Source of the DNA: Hassallia byssoidea VB512170
Lineage (GTDB): Bacteria > Cyanobacteriota > Cyanobacteriia > Cyanobacteriales > Nostocaceae
Assembly: GCF_000817785.2 (NCBI RefSeq)
Contig: NZ_JTCM02000068.1
Span: 1-34,194, forward strand
DNA: 34,194 nt
Direction: 5' to 3'
Below, piece after piece: positions 32,512 through 34,194 of the stretch. How positions within the stretch are numbered: position 1 is the stretch's first letter; each line of letters opens with the position of its first letter. The position numbers and the translations under genes were made by a program. The notes under the pieces were generated by a model. That model was not told the origin of the DNA. It did not search any database and saw only the letters and a program-made list of their open reading frames with translations.

Positions 32512-32540
32512 GTAGAGACGTTCCGTCGGAACGTCTCTAC
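32512..32540. terminator. Perfect 13-bp hairpin repeat after pdhC
   Basis: GTAGAGACGTTCC-GTC-GGAACGTCTCTAC starts 32 bp after the pdhC stop, with a short T5 run about 5 bp beyond. Same family as 29911-29970. Confidence 0.6.
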
Positions 32541-32568
32541 ATTAGTTTTTGGGCAAACTAATATCTAA

Positions 32569-33396
32569 CTGACTTACGACAACACGCTAAAATATCTAGT
32601 TGAACAGTATCCAGAACAATTCATCCGCTGGTTACTAGCATCGGAACCGAGGGATATTCAAATCCTGAAAACCGAATTAAACCAAGAACCCATCCTTTGC
32701 TGACTCAGTAACTTTTCTGCAAACTGCCAACCAAATTTTGCATATAGAGTTTCAAACTTTACCTGCATCGTCACCGCCGGTTGCGGATGCTAGACTACTG
32801 GGTGCGGCTTTATCGTCAGTACAACTGCGATATTGAGCAAATAGTAATTTTTCTTAAACCCACTTCTTCAGAAGCTGCATTTGTTGAGCAATTTACAGCG
32901 CGTAATACCTCTCACCGCTACCGCGTCATCCGAATGTGCAAGCAAAACCCAGAACCTTTGCTGACATCTTCTGCTTTACTTCCCTTGGCAACTCTAGCAC
33001 AAACAGATTCGCCTGAAAGTTTGCTGACCTCAGATTGCAGTCAAAGTGAGTATGATTGAAGAAACAGCAATCCAGCAAAGCATTTCGGCATGTACACAAT
33101 TGCTAGCGGGGTTAGTATTCGATACAGAACTAGTTCGTCAACTTTTTCGGAGGGAAGATATGAGAGAATCTGTAATTTATCAAGAAATTCTCCAAGAGGG
33201 AAGAGAAGAAGGAAGACAATCAGAACTAAGGCTTGTTAAACGCTTACTAACTCGTCGAATTGGTGCAATTAACCTTCAACTACAGACTCAGATTGAGAAT
33301 TTATCTCTTACACAATTAGAAGACTTAGGGGAAGCATTACTAGATTTTAATAGTGAGACAGATTTGGTTAATTGGCTGAATAATTTAGCAAGTTAG
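32569..33396 (+). pseudogene. Frameshifted Rpn-family (PD-(D/E)XK) nuclease/transposase-like gene
   Basis: Joined across three frame changes, the region encodes a nearly full Rpn-type protein. Segment 1 (32572-32703): TYDNTLKYLVEQYPEQFIRW, ending in a stop. Segment 2 (32699 to about 32780): ADSVTFLQTANQILHIEFQT, with the nuclease core Glu and Gln. Segment 3 (32787-33059): MLDYWVRLYRQYN and the RYRVIRMCKQNPEPLL part. Segment 4 (33046-33396): SACTQLLAGLVFDTEL, MRESVIYQEILQEGREEGRQ and LTRRIGAINLQLQTQIENLS. CTG stands where the start codon is expected. Intact relatives promote RecA-independent recombination. The last segment is still open for 116 codons and may be translated alone. Confidence 0.8.
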
Positions 33397-33410
33397 ATTG
33401 CGTTCTATGC

Positions 33411-33713
33411 TCACTTGTGCGCCAAAACAAAAAAAGTAGTAATATCTAGCCAAACACCTTCCTCAGTTGCTAAAACTTCAACTTGTGTTGCATATTCAGC
33501 CTTGATTTTTTCGATTTTCTCTACCGATAATTCCAACAAGGGATTTTTGGGGTGAAGCCAAGTACCACCCCACCACTTTTTCGCATCATCAACGCGCTCG
33601 ATATTTACCCAAGGCGATCGCACAGGCTGAAGAAATAGCAGTTTCAAAAAAGGCAGGCATGTGGAGCGATCGCAACGCTGTAGCACCAAGGATTTCACAG
33701 AAGCAACCGGCAT
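33411..33713 (-). CDS. Hypothetical protein, 100 aa
   Basis: This is an intact frame from ATG 33713 with no clear ribosome-binding site. The protein is soluble, with a basic N-terminal half (VLQRCDRSTCLPFLKLLFLQ), a Trp/Lys patch (DDAKKWWGGTWLHPKNPL), a charged helix (ELSVEKIEKIKAEYATQVEV) and a final strand (VWLDITTFFVLAHK). I do not recognise the family. Two HIP1-like sites lie inside the frame, in line with ordinary host DNA. It converges on the Rpn pseudogene with 14 bp between the ends. The region 33714-33855 is AT-rich and holds nothing recognisable. Confidence 0.55.
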   Translation of the reverse strand: MPVASVKSLVLQRCDRSTCLPFLKLLFLQPVRSPWVNIERVDDAKKWWGGTWLHPKNPLLELSVEKIEKIKAEYATQVEVLATEEGVWLDITTFFVLAHK

Positions 33714-33855
33714 CGGACAATAAGCAAGTCACGGTGTTACACTGCACAACTCGCTTTCAAATAAAAAAGACGATAAATTAATCACTCAAAAAATTTGGTC
33801 GATTTTCATTTATTTGAACTAAATTTTATTCAATAAGTCGAAGATGTGACATCTA

Positions 33856-34194
33856 CTAATTAACAAAGTCGCGCCACATCCCAGTCATCGAGTAGGAATC
33901 ACTGATTTCAATTGGGCTGAATTGCTGAAAACCGTACCGTTCGTAAAATGAGATATTACGAGAATTAGAAGACACAAGATAACAACCAAATTTTTTTGTA
34001 TCGGCATAATTCAGAACTGGTTTTAACAAACTCTCGCCAATTCCTTTTCCCCGTGCTTCTGGTTTCAGAGCAATAAAAAGCACTTCGCAATGGGGAGCTT
34101 CGGGTTCACTCGCACCAACTTTTTGGATTAGTTCTTCAAAACGTTTTCCCGATTCCCAACCGCAAAAATGCGATGCCGTCGAAATAATTTCAGC
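33856..34194 (-). CDS. GNAT-family N-acetyltransferase, cut by the window end
   Basis: The frame is open from the stop at 33856 to the last base; its start lies beyond 34194. At least 112 residues are visible. Motif A is clear: EVLFIALKPEARGKGIGESL, where ARGKGIG binds the acetyl-CoA pyrophosphate. A later part, GCYLVSSNSRNISFYERYGF, is the usual motif B with the Asn/Tyr pair. The N-terminal visible part (HFCGWESGKRFEELIQ) is less distinctive. The substrate is unknown. An internal GTG at 34083 could be mistaken for the start, but the conserved strand before it is in frame and shows the gene continues. Confidence 0.85.
   Translation of the reverse strand, partial: AEIISTASHFCGWESGKRFEELIQKVGASEPEAPHCEVLFIALKPEARGKGIGESLLKPVLNYADTKKFGCYLVSSNSRNISFYERYGFQQFSPIEISDSYSMTGMWRDFVN

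Overview
The window looks like the chromosome of a filamentous, probably heterocyst-forming cyanobacterium (Nostocales-type). Reasons: the HIP1 octamer GCGATCGC recurs throughout; there are heptamer-type short tandem repeats (STRRs) and many small palindromic dispersed repeats; and there are oxygenic-photosynthesis genes (psb27, a cyanobacterial ndhD, cofH for the deazaflavin FO, and a plastid-like pyruvate dehydrogenase E2). No rRNA, tRNA, CRISPR array or transposase gene was recognised.

Layout. 1-1800: a hypothetical gene ending inside a perfect inverted repeat, then a RelE/ParE-type toxin-antitoxin pair flanked by two 156-bp direct copies of another antitoxin gene, one of them broken. 2125-3699: ndhD, followed by a terminator that is present twice around a palindromic element. 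3700-6345: small hypothetical genes, a PD-(D/E)XK-like protein, a Uma2 protein and repeat debris. 6346-7751: a tight two-gene module (glycine-zipper membrane protein plus small partner) bracketed by inverted copies of one structured repeat. 7891-11768: an MltA-like cell-wall protein, an unknown protein, and a secreted GHL10-type glycosidase. 12255-14103: psb27 and cofH separated by a long STRR. 14301-16145: a membrane Ser/Thr kinase carrying a PstS-like phosphate-binding domain outside the membrane. 16533-20126: two GT39/ArnT-type membrane glycosyltransferases, the first carrying an in-frame STRR insertion. 20228-26326: small accessory genes (DUF427, DUF29, an effector-associated-type small protein, GNAT, Uma2) around recQ. 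27426-32480: aas (acyl-ACP/CoA ligase), a YlqD-type gene and pdhC (E2), with a small membrane protein gene on the other strand. 32569-34194: a frameshifted Rpn-family gene, a hypothetical gene, and a GNAT gene cut by the window end.

Housekeeping genes (ndhD, psb27, cofH, recQ, aas, pdhC) are single units with no shared pathway. The spaces between them are unusually rich in repeats that carry hairpins, end genes, or enter coding sequence without breaking the frame. The best leads for something undescribed are the two-gene glycine-zipper module, the kinase-PstS fusion, the structured repeats whose stems differ between copies but stay paired, and the small PD-(D/E)XK-like protein with a fragment of a paralogue next to it.
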